From NCBI GenBank assembly GCA_035704495.1, contig DASSWW010000014.1:1-38203 (forward strand): 38,203 nt of DNA. The letters are read 5' to 3'. Below the pieces are notes generated by a model. It was not told the DNA's origin. It was given only the letters and a program-made list of their open reading frames with translations, and ran no database searches. Made by a program: the position numbers and the translations under genes. This DNA is from UBA6022 sp035704495 (GTDB lineage Bacteria > Patescibacteriota > Saccharimonadia > Saccharimonadales > Saccharimonadaceae). Positions 7,232-16,689 of the stretch are shown here, one piece after another. Within the stretch, counting starts at the first letter, position 1, and each line of letters begins with the position of its first letter.

Positions 7232-8611
7232 ATGCATCACGCATTATGGCAAAGCGTTTTAGGCGAAATTGAACTCTCAGTTTCCCATGCAGCTTTTTCA
7301 ACTTGGTTTAAAAACACAGAACTTATCGATAACAACCATGATGTTGTCACTATTGCGGTACCAAACATCTTTGCGAAACGACAATTCGAAGTAAAGTTTA
7401 ATGATCAAATTAAAGCTGTTCTGGAAAAGAATGGTGTCACCCCAGAACGCGTTATTTATACAGTTAAAACGAGTGGGCGAAAAACCATTACCCGCGAAAC
7501 AACTGTCGCTCCGCCCCAATCTAGCGAGGTAGATGAGCTAATTGGCGACCAACAAACTACTCCCTCTATTCGTAACCAACAGGTATCAACTAATGGTAGT
7601 GGTTTAAACCCACGCTACACGTTTGCTAATTTTATCGTTGGTTCTAGTAATGATTTAGCCTACACTGCCTGCCAAGCAGTCGCGACTACACCTGGAACGA
7701 AATACAATCCGTTGTATTTATATGGTGGAGTTGGTCTGGGTAAGACACACTTGATGCAGGCAGTTGGTAACGAAATTGCTACCAAACAACCGGATGCACG
7801 TATTTTATATATCAATACCGAGACGTTTACAAAAGACTTCATTGAAAGTATGCGATTTAAGAAAAAAGGTTTTTCTGATAAATATCGTAACGTTGACGTG
7901 TTAATTGTTGATGATATGCAGTTTATTGCTGGCAAAGAAAAGACTCAAGAGGAATTCTTTCACACCTTTAATGTTCTTCACCAAACCAACAAACAAATTA
8001 TTATCAGCAGTGATAAGCCACCAAAAAGCATCCCTACCCTGACTGAACGATTACGAAGTCGGTTTGAATGGGGTATGTCGATTGATATTCAAATGCCTGA
8101 TTTTGAAACCCGCTGCGCGATACTAGAAACAAAAGCATCGCAATCAGGTATCGAACTAGGTCGTGATACCATCGAATACCTAGCGAACAATATCAAAACA
8201 AATGTTCGTGAACTAGAAGGCGCATTAAACCAACTACTTGCCTATGCCGAAATGCGCGGCGTCAGTCCTGATATTTCAACGGCCGAAGGTCTAATTGAAA
8301 ACGTACGACAACTGCGACCGCAGCATTTATCACCAAAACAAATTATCGATAAAACTGCCCGACACTTCCAAATAGATGTCAAAGAAATCTGTAGCGCAAA
8401 ACGCGACAAGCATATTGTTGTTCCCCGCCAAATTGCTATGTATTTACTACGCAGCGAATTACATCTGAGTTTTCCAAAAATCGCGCTCGAACTTGGTCGA
8501 AAAGATCACACTACCGCCATTCATTCGGTTGAAAAAATAGAAAAAGCAATAAAACTTGATTTTCTAATTCGCGAACAAGTCGCAGAAATTAGGGAGAAAC
8601 TGTATGCTTAA
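7232..8611 (+). CDS. dnaA: Chromosomal replication initiator protein DnaA
   Basis: About 459 aa. The N-terminal domain I (LWQSVLGEIELSVSHAAFSTWF) is followed by a short linker, an AAA+ domain with Walker A GGVGLGKTH (about residues 165-175) and Walker B LIVDDMQF, and the C-terminal DNA-binding domain with the DnaA signature (GRKDHTTAIHS near residue 430). It binds DnaA boxes and opens oriC. I chose ATG 7232, not the upstream TTG 7205: an AGGGGAAGG ribosome binding site ends 9 nt before it and the product then begins with the normal domain I. DnaA boxes upstream suggest autoregulation. Confidence 0.95.
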   Translation: MHHALWQSVLGEIELSVSHAAFSTWFKNTELIDNNHDVVTIAVPNIFAKRQFEVKFNDQIKAVLEKNGVTPERVIYTVKTSGRKTITRETTVAPPQSSEVDELIGDQQTTPSIRNQQVSTNGSGLNPRYTFANFIVGSSNDLAYTACQAVATTPGTKYNPLYLYGGVGLGKTHLMQAVGNEIATKQPDARILYINTETFTKDFIESMRFKKKGFSDKYRNVDVLIVDDMQFIAGKEKTQEEFFHTFNVLHQTNKQIIISSDKPPKSIPTLTERLRSRFEWGMSIDIQMPDFETRCAILETKASQSGIELGRDTIEYLANNIKTNVRELEGALNQLLAYAEMRGVSPDISTAEGLIENVRQLRPQHLSPKQIIDKTARHFQIDVKEICSAKRDKHIVVPRQIAMYLLRSELHLSFPKIALELGRKDHTTAIHSVEKIEKAIKLDFLIREQVAEIREKLYA

Positions 8612-8878
8612 GCTAGGTGGAAAAGATGTGCATTACCTGCGATTAGTTATAGGTATAACACGTGGACGTTTATCCCCACTGAGCTATCGTCTAGACACTA
8701 TCACTACCCAATTTAGTGGACAAGCCGGATTCATCCACTACTTATCCCACCAGTTTATACTTCTCTTTTCCCCGCCTAAATACTGCTTTTCACCCCTGGT
8801 TGAACACTATTTTTACCCAGTTTCCACAGCACCTACTATAAATCCCACCAAAAGAAATTTTAAAGAAAGGTAATAATA
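8612..8878. other. dnaA-dnaN spacer with degenerate DnaA-box-like sites
   Basis: 267 bp without a convincing gene. Sites resembling DnaA boxes include TTATCCCCA (8670-8678, one mismatch) and weaker matches at 8731-8739 (two mismatches) and around 8820-8828. Many bacteria have a second DnaA-box cluster here, so this could be an origin sub-region. A 90-codon frame crossing it looks spurious. AAAGAAAGG at 8862-8870 is the dnaN ribosome binding site. Confidence 0.4.
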
Positions 8879-9979
8879 ATGGAATTGTCTGTCACCCAAG
8901 AAAATCTATCGAAAGCCTTAAATAGTGTTGGTCGTGTCGCCAGTAGTAAAACCGGCTTACCTATCCTTAGTAATATTTTGCTTCGGACTGACGGTAATCG
9001 TTTACTAGTAGCTGCGACGAATCTGGAGATTGCTTCGACTCATCTAATTGGCGCAAAAATCGTCACGCCTGGTGCAATTACTATCCCCGCCCGGTTAGTT
9101 AGTGATTTTATTGGCAGCTTGCCAAAAGGTACGGTTGAACTAAAAGTAAAATCGAGTCACCTCACTGTTACATCAGGTAGTTATACATCTGTTATTAATG
9201 GCGTAGTGGCTGATGAGTTTCCAGAACTACCAACGATTGATGAAAAATCTTCGATTCAGTACAGTATTAGCGCTGGTGATTTTAAACAAGCAGTAACGCA
9301 AACGATTATTACAAGTAGTAATGATAATACCCGTCCGACCTTGACTGGTGTTTATTGGCATTCATTTGAAGGTAGCTTGTATTTAGCCGCAACCGATGGC
9401 TACCGGTTATCGGAACGACGACTAATGCCGACAACCAGCGAAGTTGCCGCAATTATTCCTAGTACAACCCTACAGGAAGTCATTCGGACGTTAAGCGATG
9501 ATGTTAATGAAGTAGAGATGCTATTTGATGAAACTCAGGTGCGCTTTCGGGTTGGTGAGTCAGAAATTACGAGTCGTTTAATTGATGGTAACTACCCCGA
9601 CTACCGCCAGCTTATTCCGGCAACATCTGAAACGAATATTGTTATTAACGCTAGCGAGTTTGTGCGCATTACTAAAATTGCTGGTTTGTTTGCCCGTGAA
9701 TCTGGTGGTAGTGTGACGTTAATTGCCGACAAAGAACAGCAAACCCTGGCGGTCCGATCGATTGCTTCGGAGTACGGCGAAAACAGTTCAAATAACCCGG
9801 CCGAGGTATCTGATGACGGACAAGTAACGCTTAATTCACGTTATCTGAGCGAAGCGTTGTCGGTTGTCGATGGTGATACGGTCGCGTTTCGCTTTAGTGG
9901 TAAATTAGCACCATGTGTATTAACAACTAAAGGTGACGACGTTAATTACAAACATATTATAATGCCACTAAAAAGTTAG
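8879..9979 (+). CDS. dnaN: DNA polymerase III beta subunit (sliding clamp)
   Basis: The 366-aa product matches the clamp family along its length, with the N-terminal MELSVTQENLSKALNSVGRVASSKTGLPILSNILL, the middle-domain ATDGYRLSERR (near residue 165) and the C-terminal ending of the YKHIIMPLKS type that replaces the bacterial MPMRL end. It forms the ring that holds DNA polymerase III on DNA. It sits in the standard dnaA-dnaN-recF order, with a good ribosome binding site (AAAGAAAGG, 8 nt before the ATG). Confidence 0.95.
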   Translation: MELSVTQENLSKALNSVGRVASSKTGLPILSNILLRTDGNRLLVAATNLEIASTHLIGAKIVTPGAITIPARLVSDFIGSLPKGTVELKVKSSHLTVTSGSYTSVINGVVADEFPELPTIDEKSSIQYSISAGDFKQAVTQTIITSSNDNTRPTLTGVYWHSFEGSLYLAATDGYRLSERRLMPTTSEVAAIIPSTTLQEVIRTLSDDVNEVEMLFDETQVRFRVGESEITSRLIDGNYPDYRQLIPATSETNIVINASEFVRITKIAGLFARESGGSVTLIADKEQQTLAVRSIASEYGENSSNNPAEVSDDGQVTLNSRYLSEALSVVDGDTVAFRFSGKLAPCVLTTKGDDVNYKHIIMPLKS

Positions 9980-9985
9980 TTCACA

Positions 9986-11044
9986 ATGACCGCGATAACG
10001 GCAGTGACGGTGCAGAACATTCGAACGCACGAAAATTTTTCACTGCGTTTGTCACCTAATGTCACAGTTATTACCGGTAAAAACGGGAGTGGTAAAACTT
10101 CATTAATTGAAGCAATGTATATCGCCCTTCAGGGAACGTCATTTAAAGGCAGCGATAATGATGTGTTGCGTCATAATCAACCATGGTGGCGAATTACAAT
10201 GAAACTAGATGATGACACGACACGTGTTATAAAATTTGATCCGCTACGCAGTTCGGGTAAAAAACAGTTTGTGATTGATCAAAAAACCTCGTATCGTTTA
10301 CCAGCGAAATATAAATATCCGGTGGTGTTGTTTGAACCAGATGATTTGCGTTTACTACACGGATCACCAACCCGTCGTCGCCATTTTATCGACCATTTTA
10401 TTAGTCAGCTAGATTCGCTGTATGCAGTGACACTTCGCAAATACGACCGTGCCCTGAAACAGCGTAATAACCTGCTTAAAAAGCCCGACACAACTCCAGA
10501 TGAATTGTTTGTCTGGGATGTGGCACTAAGTGAATACGGCGCATATATTATTGAACAGCGCGTGCAGTTTATTGAACAAATAAACAGCCATTTAAACGAA
10601 GCCTACAACACGATTGCGCAGTCCAATGACGTGGTCTCGATTCATTACTCCCATACCGTCATCGGCACTATTAAACAAAAAATGTTACAAGAATTACATG
10701 CCAGTAGCGAACGCGACAAACACCTAGGATTTACCAGTATCGGCCCGCATCGTCACGATGTAATATTTCGCTATAACAACGCGCCTGCCCTATCGGTCGC
10801 GTCGCGAGGTGAAGTTCGTAGTGTCGTGTTAGCACTAAAGTTTTTAGAAGTCGATATTATCGAACGGTTAACGGGTAAAAAACCAATCGTATTACTCGAC
10901 GACGTTTTCAGTGAATTAGATGAATCCCGGCAAGCGGCCCTGATGAAAAATAGCCTGGCAACGCAACTAGTAATTGCAACGACAAATAACCACCAAGGCA
11001 GTGAACCGTTAGGTCACGAAGTGCGTTTATCCTTCGATAAGTAG
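9986..11044 (+). CDS. recF: DNA replication and repair protein RecF
   Basis: This 352-aa SMC-like ATPase has Walker A in ITGKNGSGKTSLIEA (about residues 30-44), the signature region SRGEVRSVVLALKFLE near residue 271, and Walker B in IVLLDDVFSELDESRQ near residue 297. RecF binds gapped DNA and helps load RecA. It starts 6 nt after dnaN without an obvious ribosome binding site, so translation is probably coupled. Its 3' end overlaps the end of the convergent gene at 11027 by 18 nt. Confidence 0.93.
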   Translation: MTAITAVTVQNIRTHENFSLRLSPNVTVITGKNGSGKTSLIEAMYIALQGTSFKGSDNDVLRHNQPWWRITMKLDDDTTRVIKFDPLRSSGKKQFVIDQKTSYRLPAKYKYPVVLFEPDDLRLLHGSPTRRRHFIDHFISQLDSLYAVTLRKYDRALKQRNNLLKKPDTTPDELFVWDVALSEYGAYIIEQRVQFIEQINSHLNEAYNTIAQSNDVVSIHYSHTVIGTIKQKMLQELHASSERDKHLGFTSIGPHRHDVIFRYNNAPALSVASRGEVRSVVLALKFLEVDIIERLTGKKPIVLLDDVFSELDESRQAALMKNSLATQLVIATTNNHQGSEPLGHEVRLSFDK

Positions 11045-11527
11045 CGTGGTTTTATCGCTTTTGTATAGTTTTGTCACTGCCGATTCGGTATCTTCGTATT
11101 CAACAGTCATGTAATAATCAGTTTGGCGATCGACTTTAATATCAAACGTCAGTGTGTGAGCCTGCGACCCTCCCTGTGGAAGTAGGTGCCGCATAGAATC
11201 AATGTTTAAACTCACCTCTTTAAATTTTTCCGGTTGTTGAATTGAGTATTTTTCTATAGTTGATTGAACTGATTGAACTTGAACTGGTGATAATCCTCGT
11301 TCGATGAGTGTTGAAAAACCTGGGTAGATAATTGAATTTTCAAATGTAATATCATCACCGTGTTGTGCCTTTTCCGTATCGATAATTTTTTCGCCAGACC
11401 CTGGATCGACATAGACATCTGGTTCTGGAGTAGTTTCACCCTGCAACTGTGCGACAATTCCCACGATACCTAATATAACGATCGCTACCCCTACGACTGA
11501 TATGATAACTATTTTTCGTGTATCCAT
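11027..11527 (-). CDS. Small membrane-anchored extracytoplasmic protein (unknown function)
   Basis: About 166 aa from ATG 11527 (an in-frame GTG at 11539 is too close to the AGGAAG ribosome binding site). It has one N-terminal membrane segment (about residues 4-25, VIISVVGVAIVILGIVGIVA) and a soluble outer domain rich in charged residues with no cysteine. I do not recognise the domain. It is the last gene of the minus-strand T4SS locus, 18 nt after the lysozyme/C39 gene, so it is probably an accessory or lipid-face component of the machine. Its stop overlaps recF. Confidence 0.6.
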   Translation of the reverse strand: MDTRKIVIISVVGVAIVILGIVGIVAQLQGETTPEPDVYVDPGSGEKIIDTEKAQHGDDITFENSIIYPGFSTLIERGLSPVQVQSVQSTIEKYSIQQPEKFKEVSLNIDSMRHLLPQGGSQAHTLTFDIKVDRQTDYYMTVEYEDTESAVTKLYKSDKTTLLIEG

Positions 11528-11545
11528 AATCCCCATCACTTCCTT

Positions 11546-12871
11546 TTATTGTTTATAAAATGCATAACTGATACTGAAACTATCGGAGCGAATATCTGAC
11601 AATATTTTATTGGTACTTGGTTGGTTGGCTGGTGCTTTGTTAGTATTCGTCTGACCCGGATCGGCAATCATAAAGTTACCTTCGGCAGTAATACCGCGCA
11701 GGACGATTGCGTGTCGAGATGCCATAAACGGTGATGATCCGGTCGACATTGCCATAATTAAGCCACCTTTTTTAAACACTTCTCGGTAGGCATTAATGTT
11801 ACCTTTGTTGTTGATTATTTCGACGCGCAATCCAAAGGCCCCTGCTGCTGACATTGGTGAGTTAGTCGAGCTGCCGCCCATTCGTGCCCAGTGGCCGTTT
11901 TTAGTGTAATAGGTGGTGGTGTCGCCAGGGTCAACATTTCGACCGGCAAGGTTTTTAGAAATCATTGCTAGTGAGGTTGGAATACAGCCATCATAACAAA
12001 CATCTCTACCACCTAAGGTTGGTTTTGTCCCCCATGCACCACCGTATGGGGGATATTGGCATTGGTTATAGATAACGAAGTCTTTTCCCATAAAGTCCGT
12101 TAAACCACCCTCTGATTCCGCGTTACAGCCGCCCGCAGAAGATGAACTAGACGATGACGGCGCTAGGTTTTTATACTGGTTATAGAATTTTGTCGCATTA
12201 CCACCACGAATCGCACGGACTGCTGCTGGAGTATCGGCTGATATTTCGTAATTATCATGAACAATAATTGCTGCCTCGATAGGATCGGTAACCCCTTTTA
12301 ACTGGTCGAGTGTTGTCTTCCATCCGCCGTTTAATTCTTTCCAAACATAATCCATTTGCAGTGATATGTCGGTAATTTTTCGGTTGGTCGAACGAGCCAA
12401 ATTAACTAATGGCCTTTGACGGTCGGTAAATGTCCACTGCACTAACCCAAACCCTTCTCCATTAATAGGGACGAAGTTGTCTGATGCTATTCTGCCACCT
12501 TGTCTGATAGCTGGGTCAAAGCCTGATTCTTGTTGCATATTACCCAGGAACCCAGCTGCTTGCGCCGCGTTCAAACCTTTACCGACTAAATAGGTAAATA
12601 TTTTTTCAGCGTTACTATTGCCGGTCATTGTACCATCACCATCAGATGCCGAAGCTAACGTACACTCTTTGGCATTAGGGTCGTAATAAATAATATTATT
12701 ACTTTGGAAGAAGTCATCCAAACAAATATCTGGGTTGTTTTTATCTGGGATTTTACAATCTTGCTGGAACGGATTAGTATCAGCTGCTGTCACCGAATAC
12801 GTTGATACGAGTGATGAAAAGACAAAACTACACGTGACGGCAAGTAGAAAGATTCTTTTTACGTTATTCAT
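11546..12871 (-). CDS. Secreted bifunctional peptidoglycan hydrolase: tail-tip lysozyme domain plus C39-like peptidase
   Basis: About 441 aa with an N-terminal signal peptide (MNNVKRIFLLAVTCSFVFSS, cleavage probably after VTA). Residues about 75-220 resemble the phage tail lysozyme family: KIFTYLVGKGLNAAQAAGFLGNMQQESGF, with a probable catalytic glutamate in QQESGF, then GLVQWT. After a serine-rich linker, residues about 255-430 form a papain-like C39 domain with cysteine in YDGCIPTSLAM, histidine in SRHAIVLRG and aspartate in MIADPGQ. It would cut both glycan and peptide bonds to let the T4SS cross a wall, its own or a host's. ATG 12871 is preceded by TATACT at only 6 nt; an in-frame GTG at 12889 is an alternative. 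Confidence 0.8.
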   Translation of the reverse strand: MNNVKRIFLLAVTCSFVFSSLVSTYSVTAADTNPFQQDCKIPDKNNPDICLDDFFQSNNIIYYDPNAKECTLASASDGDGTMTGNSNAEKIFTYLVGKGLNAAQAAGFLGNMQQESGFDPAIRQGGRIASDNFVPINGEGFGLVQWTFTDRQRPLVNLARSTNRKITDISLQMDYVWKELNGGWKTTLDQLKGVTDPIEAAIIVHDNYEISADTPAAVRAIRGGNATKFYNQYKNLAPSSSSSSSAGGCNAESEGGLTDFMGKDFVIYNQCQYPPYGGAWGTKPTLGGRDVCYDGCIPTSLAMISKNLAGRNVDPGDTTTYYTKNGHWARMGGSSTNSPMSAAGAFGLRVEIINNKGNINAYREVFKKGGLIMAMSTGSSPFMASRHAIVLRGITAEGNFMIADPGQTNTNKAPANQPSTNKILSDIRSDSFSISYAFYKQ

Positions 12872-12877
12872 AGCTAT

Positions 12878-12883
12878 AGTATA
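12878..12883 (-). promoter_or_regulatory. Internal -10 box (TATACT) before the hydrolase gene
   Basis: TATACT lies 6 nt before ATG 12871 on the minus strand, in the short gap after the PEGA-protein stop. It could give a leaderless transcript for the last two genes of the locus, independent of the main operon. Confidence 0.45.
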
Positions 12884-12889
12884 TCCCAC

Positions 12890-13765
12890 TTATTCAACAT
12901 AATATTTTTCCTCGAGCGTATAATCGTGATGATCAGGGCCATGATAAATATCTTCGTTATAACGCGCCAAGTACGAATCAGAAAAGAAAATAACGTAATT
13001 ATCTGGATTGTACCCTGCCGCTTCTAGTTCGGCGAGTGAAGTACTCCGTATTTGCTCTAACTGGTCGTGATAGGGAGTCTCGGGTGAAACGAACGGTGTG
13101 CCTATGGGTGTAATGTATAATTTTGGTTTGTCGGATGGATCATTATTGTAGGTTTCGACTTTGTAGGTATCTTTTTTATAGACCGTCATCAGGTTATCCT
13201 GGCCCACTAGCACCTCGTAATCATCTAAATCATATCCAAGCCGAGTAAGTGCCAGTCGTCCCGCTTGTTCGCCAGCGTCTGATTCGACTGTAATACAAAT
13301 GGCTGTTTTATCAGAGTTTGGTTGTTTTATTGATGGGCAGGTATCAATTTGATATCCTACACCAGACATCGGTAGCGCGTCAAAAAGCGTTGTTCGTTGT
13401 AGTGAGCGATATTCTTTAACAACCGCAACAGATTCGGAATTGTCATCAATTATTTTTTGCGCAGCTTCTGTTTGCGGCTGCAAGGCCATAACCAGTCGCG
13501 TGGTTTCACCATCTACGACTACGACAGTGGTTTCTTCACTCGAAAACCCATCTCGGAAAAACGTTAGATCGTAGGTACCAGGTGCTAGCGTGAGCACTTG
13601 TTTATGGTTAATTGTTTGATCGGTGTCGTTTAGTCGCAGGGTTGCTTCTTGGGGTGCAAGCGCAAACTCTACCTTGCCAGCAGGCCGTGAGAAAAACCAG
13701 CCAAGTGCAACAAGAGTAACGATGATAATAACGCCGATGATGATGTGTGATTTTCGTAACTGCAT
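12890..13765 (-). CDS. Membrane-anchored PEGA-domain protein
   Basis: The 291-aa protein has one N-terminal membrane helix (about residues 7-27) followed by a PEGA-like surface domain: LNDTDQTINHKQVLTLAPGTYDLTFFRDGFSSEETTVVV (about 46-85). The outer C-terminal part contains two related segments (LTRLGYDLDDYEVLVGQDN and LEAAGYNPDNYVIFFSDSY), which look like an internal repeat. Function is unknown; PEGA domains are usually in surface and wall-associated proteins. It lies between the M23 protein and the lysozyme/C39 enzyme, so a structural role at the wall is likely. An AGGAG site precedes the ATG. Confidence 0.7.
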   Translation of the reverse strand: MQLRKSHIIIGVIIIVTLVALGWFFSRPAGKVEFALAPQEATLRLNDTDQTINHKQVLTLAPGTYDLTFFRDGFSSEETTVVVVDGETTRLVMALQPQTEAAQKIIDDNSESVAVVKEYRSLQRTTLFDALPMSGVGYQIDTCPSIKQPNSDKTAICITVESDAGEQAGRLALTRLGYDLDDYEVLVGQDNLMTVYKKDTYKVETYNNDPSDKPKLYITPIGTPFVSPETPYHDQLEQIRSTSLAELEAAGYNPDNYVIFFSDSYLARYNEDIYHGPDHHDYTLEEKYYVE

Positions 13766-13789
13766 ATTACATACTCCTACAATTAACTA

Positions 13790-16681
13790 CTAATATAATA
13801 ACGGTGTTGGATTAACTGCCGTGCCACCTATGCCGGCTTGGCCGCCTCTCCATATTTCAAAGTGTAAGTGCTGGCCAAACGAACAGCCAGTATTACCCAT
13901 GGTGGCAATTCGATCACCCGCTTGAACAGTGGCGCCTTTACGTACAGTAATTGATCCGGCGGCAACGTGGTGATAGGCGGAATAATAGACGGTGCCACCA
14001 ACGTTATGTTTAATCACGACGACTTGCTGTGTTGTTCCGTTTGGACTACATGGCTGTCTATAGGGAAACTCGATATTACCCGAGCTGGTGACAGTACCAT
14101 CACGTACGGCAAAGATAGGAACGTTCGATCCTGGGATACCTATATCCAGGCCAGGGTGAGTTGGAGGATTAAAGGCGCTACCAGAAATTGGGGCTCCGGC
14201 CTTTGTTGGAAATGCCCAACCATTTGCGGCAACGTTGCCACTGTTTTCGTTTGGTCCAGATGGAGCAGGTTCATTAGCAGCTGTAGCGGGTGGTAATAAT
14301 TCTGAATCCTCACCGCTAATACTGGCATTAACAGGTTCGTCCATGGCGTACACGCGGAAGTTGTGTAACATCACGGAATCTTCATTACATTTATTACCTA
14401 TAAACCATTCGTAGTCACCCGCTTCACCCGATTCGATTGGTTGGCTGGTTTCGCCTAATGCATCAATTCGGTTGACGCAATGTTCGACAAACAGGCGAAA
14501 ATCTTTAGCTTCGTCGGTGGTAGCCGGTGCGCCAGTATGAGGATCAATATAGCCGTTCGCAAGCATGTAATCCAGATTGGCGTCGATATCGGCATTTAAT
14601 TCGGCGTTACTTTTTGTATAGGATGGCATACAATACGCGTCACCTACCGCGCCGATAGATTCCAGCGCTTCACAATCATTACCACCATATTGTTCGGCTT
14701 TTGTGTCACTTAAAGGCATATAAGTACCGGCATTTGTATTTAATGTCAGCGTGCCAAACGCACGTGGAATAGTCGAAACAAGCGTGCTGGCCGCTGTTGA
14801 GAATGATGAATTGGCGTACGAAGCTAAATTAACGCTACGCACCATTGAACCAAGGAAGGAATATTTATTATAAATATTAAATGGTTCGTCTTCGGCGTCG
14901 ATTTGGGCCACTGCCCGGTCGCGTTCGCGAATTTCTTCACCAAGGGCGACGTAATTAGATATTTCTTGTTTATTGCCAGCTTTCATTCCGTATGATGCTG
15001 CCTGCCCGCCCAGAATCGATCCGGCCCCGGGATATAACGCATCACCTGCTACGACACCTGTCGTGTTTTCATCAAGTTCGGCTAGGTTGGTATCGACGAT
15101 TGCAGCAATAATTTTTGGCAAGGCGGCTTCGATTGCTGCACCGATAACTAGCCCCGCCCCAATATTAGCAGCCAGGCAACCGAAATATCCGATTATTGCA
15201 GCAGCAGCCGCTGGTATACATTGTAAAAATGATGCGCCGACACTACCAGCTGGCTTGCAGGTGCCATGAGCTATCGATCGTGCAGTAGGATTGCCGGCGG
15301 CAAAAAATGTTAATCCACTAAGTATTCCAACCATCCCAGACGATTGGATAGAATGCTTTTTTGCATATTCTGGCGGTTCACCTGTATCGCCATAGGCAGC
15401 GGCTTTGTAACCATACGAATCGGTAGCAGATAATCCATACTTTTCATTAGGGCTGCCATCCGGATTTGTTTTATTTGGGTCGGTAGACGTTAATATATTG
15501 CCAAGTTCGGTGGTGACTGTCGGATCAATCCCACCACCATCACCAGCTTTTAATTTATGAGCAGCGTTAAAAAATGTCATCGCATAGGCGGCATAGGCGG
15601 ACATTTTAGCAATTTTTAAACTGGCATTGATGGCACGCGTTGTATTATAGGCAAGACATGCGCCAGCGACGGCATTTGTTGGCTTAGTTAGTTTAGAGGT
15701 CGCTGTGGCAACAGCACGATAACGTGGTGAAGAATCAAGCCTTTCTTTATCGGTTTTATTTCTGTTGTCATCACCATCGGTTCTTGGCGGTAATCCAACG
15801 GATCGCCGGAATGATTCTTTGAACTTTTCTTTGCTATCACCAACTAGTTTATAAGCTTTATTAATACCTAATTTATGTCCCAACATAGACCCAAATTTAC
15901 CATTCAAAAAGTAGGCTGTACGCGAGTTATATACTTTATGAAATTGAACTACTTTAGAGGGGTCTCTCATTGTCCGTCTAAAGTCGTTACCGTTATTCAC
16001 CACCGTGCCATCAGGAAACTTCATCGATACGATAGTATGTCGGCCGAATTTCTTATTGGTTTCAACTTCGAAATTGTTTGCTTTTAAATTACGTACCATC
16101 GTGTCACTGGTTGTACTAAATTTACATCGAATACCACATCTGCCATCGGATGTTTCAGCAAAGGCTCTGCGTGTGTCGTGGAACTTGTGAATAAAGGCTT
16201 TATTAGTGCGAATGCTTAACGCAGTGTGAGCATCATTAAAGTTATTGGTAAACATATCGGTAATTTGGACTAACAATAATGACGGGGATAACAATCCAAC
16301 AATCCCAATACCGCCACCGCCCAGTAGTAAAATCAGCGCACCAAGTGGTCCTTTTTTCTTTACCGCATTCTTTAAGTTAAATGTCCCTTTTGATTTGCCG
16401 CCAGTGTATTTATTTGCCCAACCACCGGCATCGTCTTCCTTATCTTTAATGTCATCAATATTTTTTGTTTTATCATCACCGTCAGACAGATCGCCGGATT
16501 TACCAGATGCATCGCCGCCAGTGACTGGATGGTCGTCTAGGCCGTCGTTGTCTCGGTCATAGCCTGGTACAGAATCGTGTTCTTGTCGGTAAAGGTCGCG
16601 CGCATTATCAGAGTACGGATCGTATTTTTCATCCGCTGCCTGTTTTTCGTCGCCTTTATTTTTTTTGTAACCGATTGCCAT
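13790..16681 (-). CDS. Large membrane protein with C-terminal M23 peptidase domain
   Basis: 963 aa. A charged Asp/Lys-rich cytoplasmic part (1-108) is followed by a membrane segment (about 113-140), a long middle region with small-residue hydrophobic stretches (about 340-370 and 445-530), and an Asn/Pro-rich linker near 805-825. The last 130 residues form an M23 (LytM-like) metallopeptidase with all expected zinc and catalytic motifs: HPGLDIG, YYSAYHHV and GQHLHFEIW. It would cleave peptidoglycan cross-bridges while held in the T4SS by its long N-terminal part. It lies 8 nt after the VirB4 gene. It may act like a VirB1/CwlT wall hydrolase, but the middle region has no family I recognise. Confidence 0.82.
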   Translation of the reverse strand: MAIGYKKNKGDEKQAADEKYDPYSDNARDLYRQEHDSVPGYDRDNDGLDDHPVTGGDASGKSGDLSDGDDKTKNIDDIKDKEDDAGGWANKYTGGKSKGTFNLKNAVKKKGPLGALILLLGGGGIGIVGLLSPSLLLVQITDMFTNNFNDAHTALSIRTNKAFIHKFHDTRRAFAETSDGRCGIRCKFSTTSDTMVRNLKANNFEVETNKKFGRHTIVSMKFPDGTVVNNGNDFRRTMRDPSKVVQFHKVYNSRTAYFLNGKFGSMLGHKLGINKAYKLVGDSKEKFKESFRRSVGLPPRTDGDDNRNKTDKERLDSSPRYRAVATATSKLTKPTNAVAGACLAYNTTRAINASLKIAKMSAYAAYAMTFFNAAHKLKAGDGGGIDPTVTTELGNILTSTDPNKTNPDGSPNEKYGLSATDSYGYKAAAYGDTGEPPEYAKKHSIQSSGMVGILSGLTFFAAGNPTARSIAHGTCKPAGSVGASFLQCIPAAAAAIIGYFGCLAANIGAGLVIGAAIEAALPKIIAAIVDTNLAELDENTTGVVAGDALYPGAGSILGGQAASYGMKAGNKQEISNYVALGEEIRERDRAVAQIDAEDEPFNIYNKYSFLGSMVRSVNLASYANSSFSTAASTLVSTIPRAFGTLTLNTNAGTYMPLSDTKAEQYGGNDCEALESIGAVGDAYCMPSYTKSNAELNADIDANLDYMLANGYIDPHTGAPATTDEAKDFRLFVEHCVNRIDALGETSQPIESGEAGDYEWFIGNKCNEDSVMLHNFRVYAMDEPVNASISGEDSELLPPATAANEPAPSGPNENSGNVAANGWAFPTKAGAPISGSAFNPPTHPGLDIGIPGSNVPIFAVRDGTVTSSGNIEFPYRQPCSPNGTTQQVVVIKHNVGGTVYYSAYHHVAAGSITVRKGATVQAGDRIATMGNTGCSFGQHLHFEIWRGGQAGIGGTAVNPTPLLY

Positions 16682-16689
16682 AAATGCCC

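Noticed and set aside
8604..8873. A 90-codon frame after dnaA overlapping its end
   Set aside because: Its product has no recognisable features and is rich in aromatic residues translated from pyrimidine-rich DnaA-box-like DNA. It looks like a chance frame in the dnaA-dnaN spacer.
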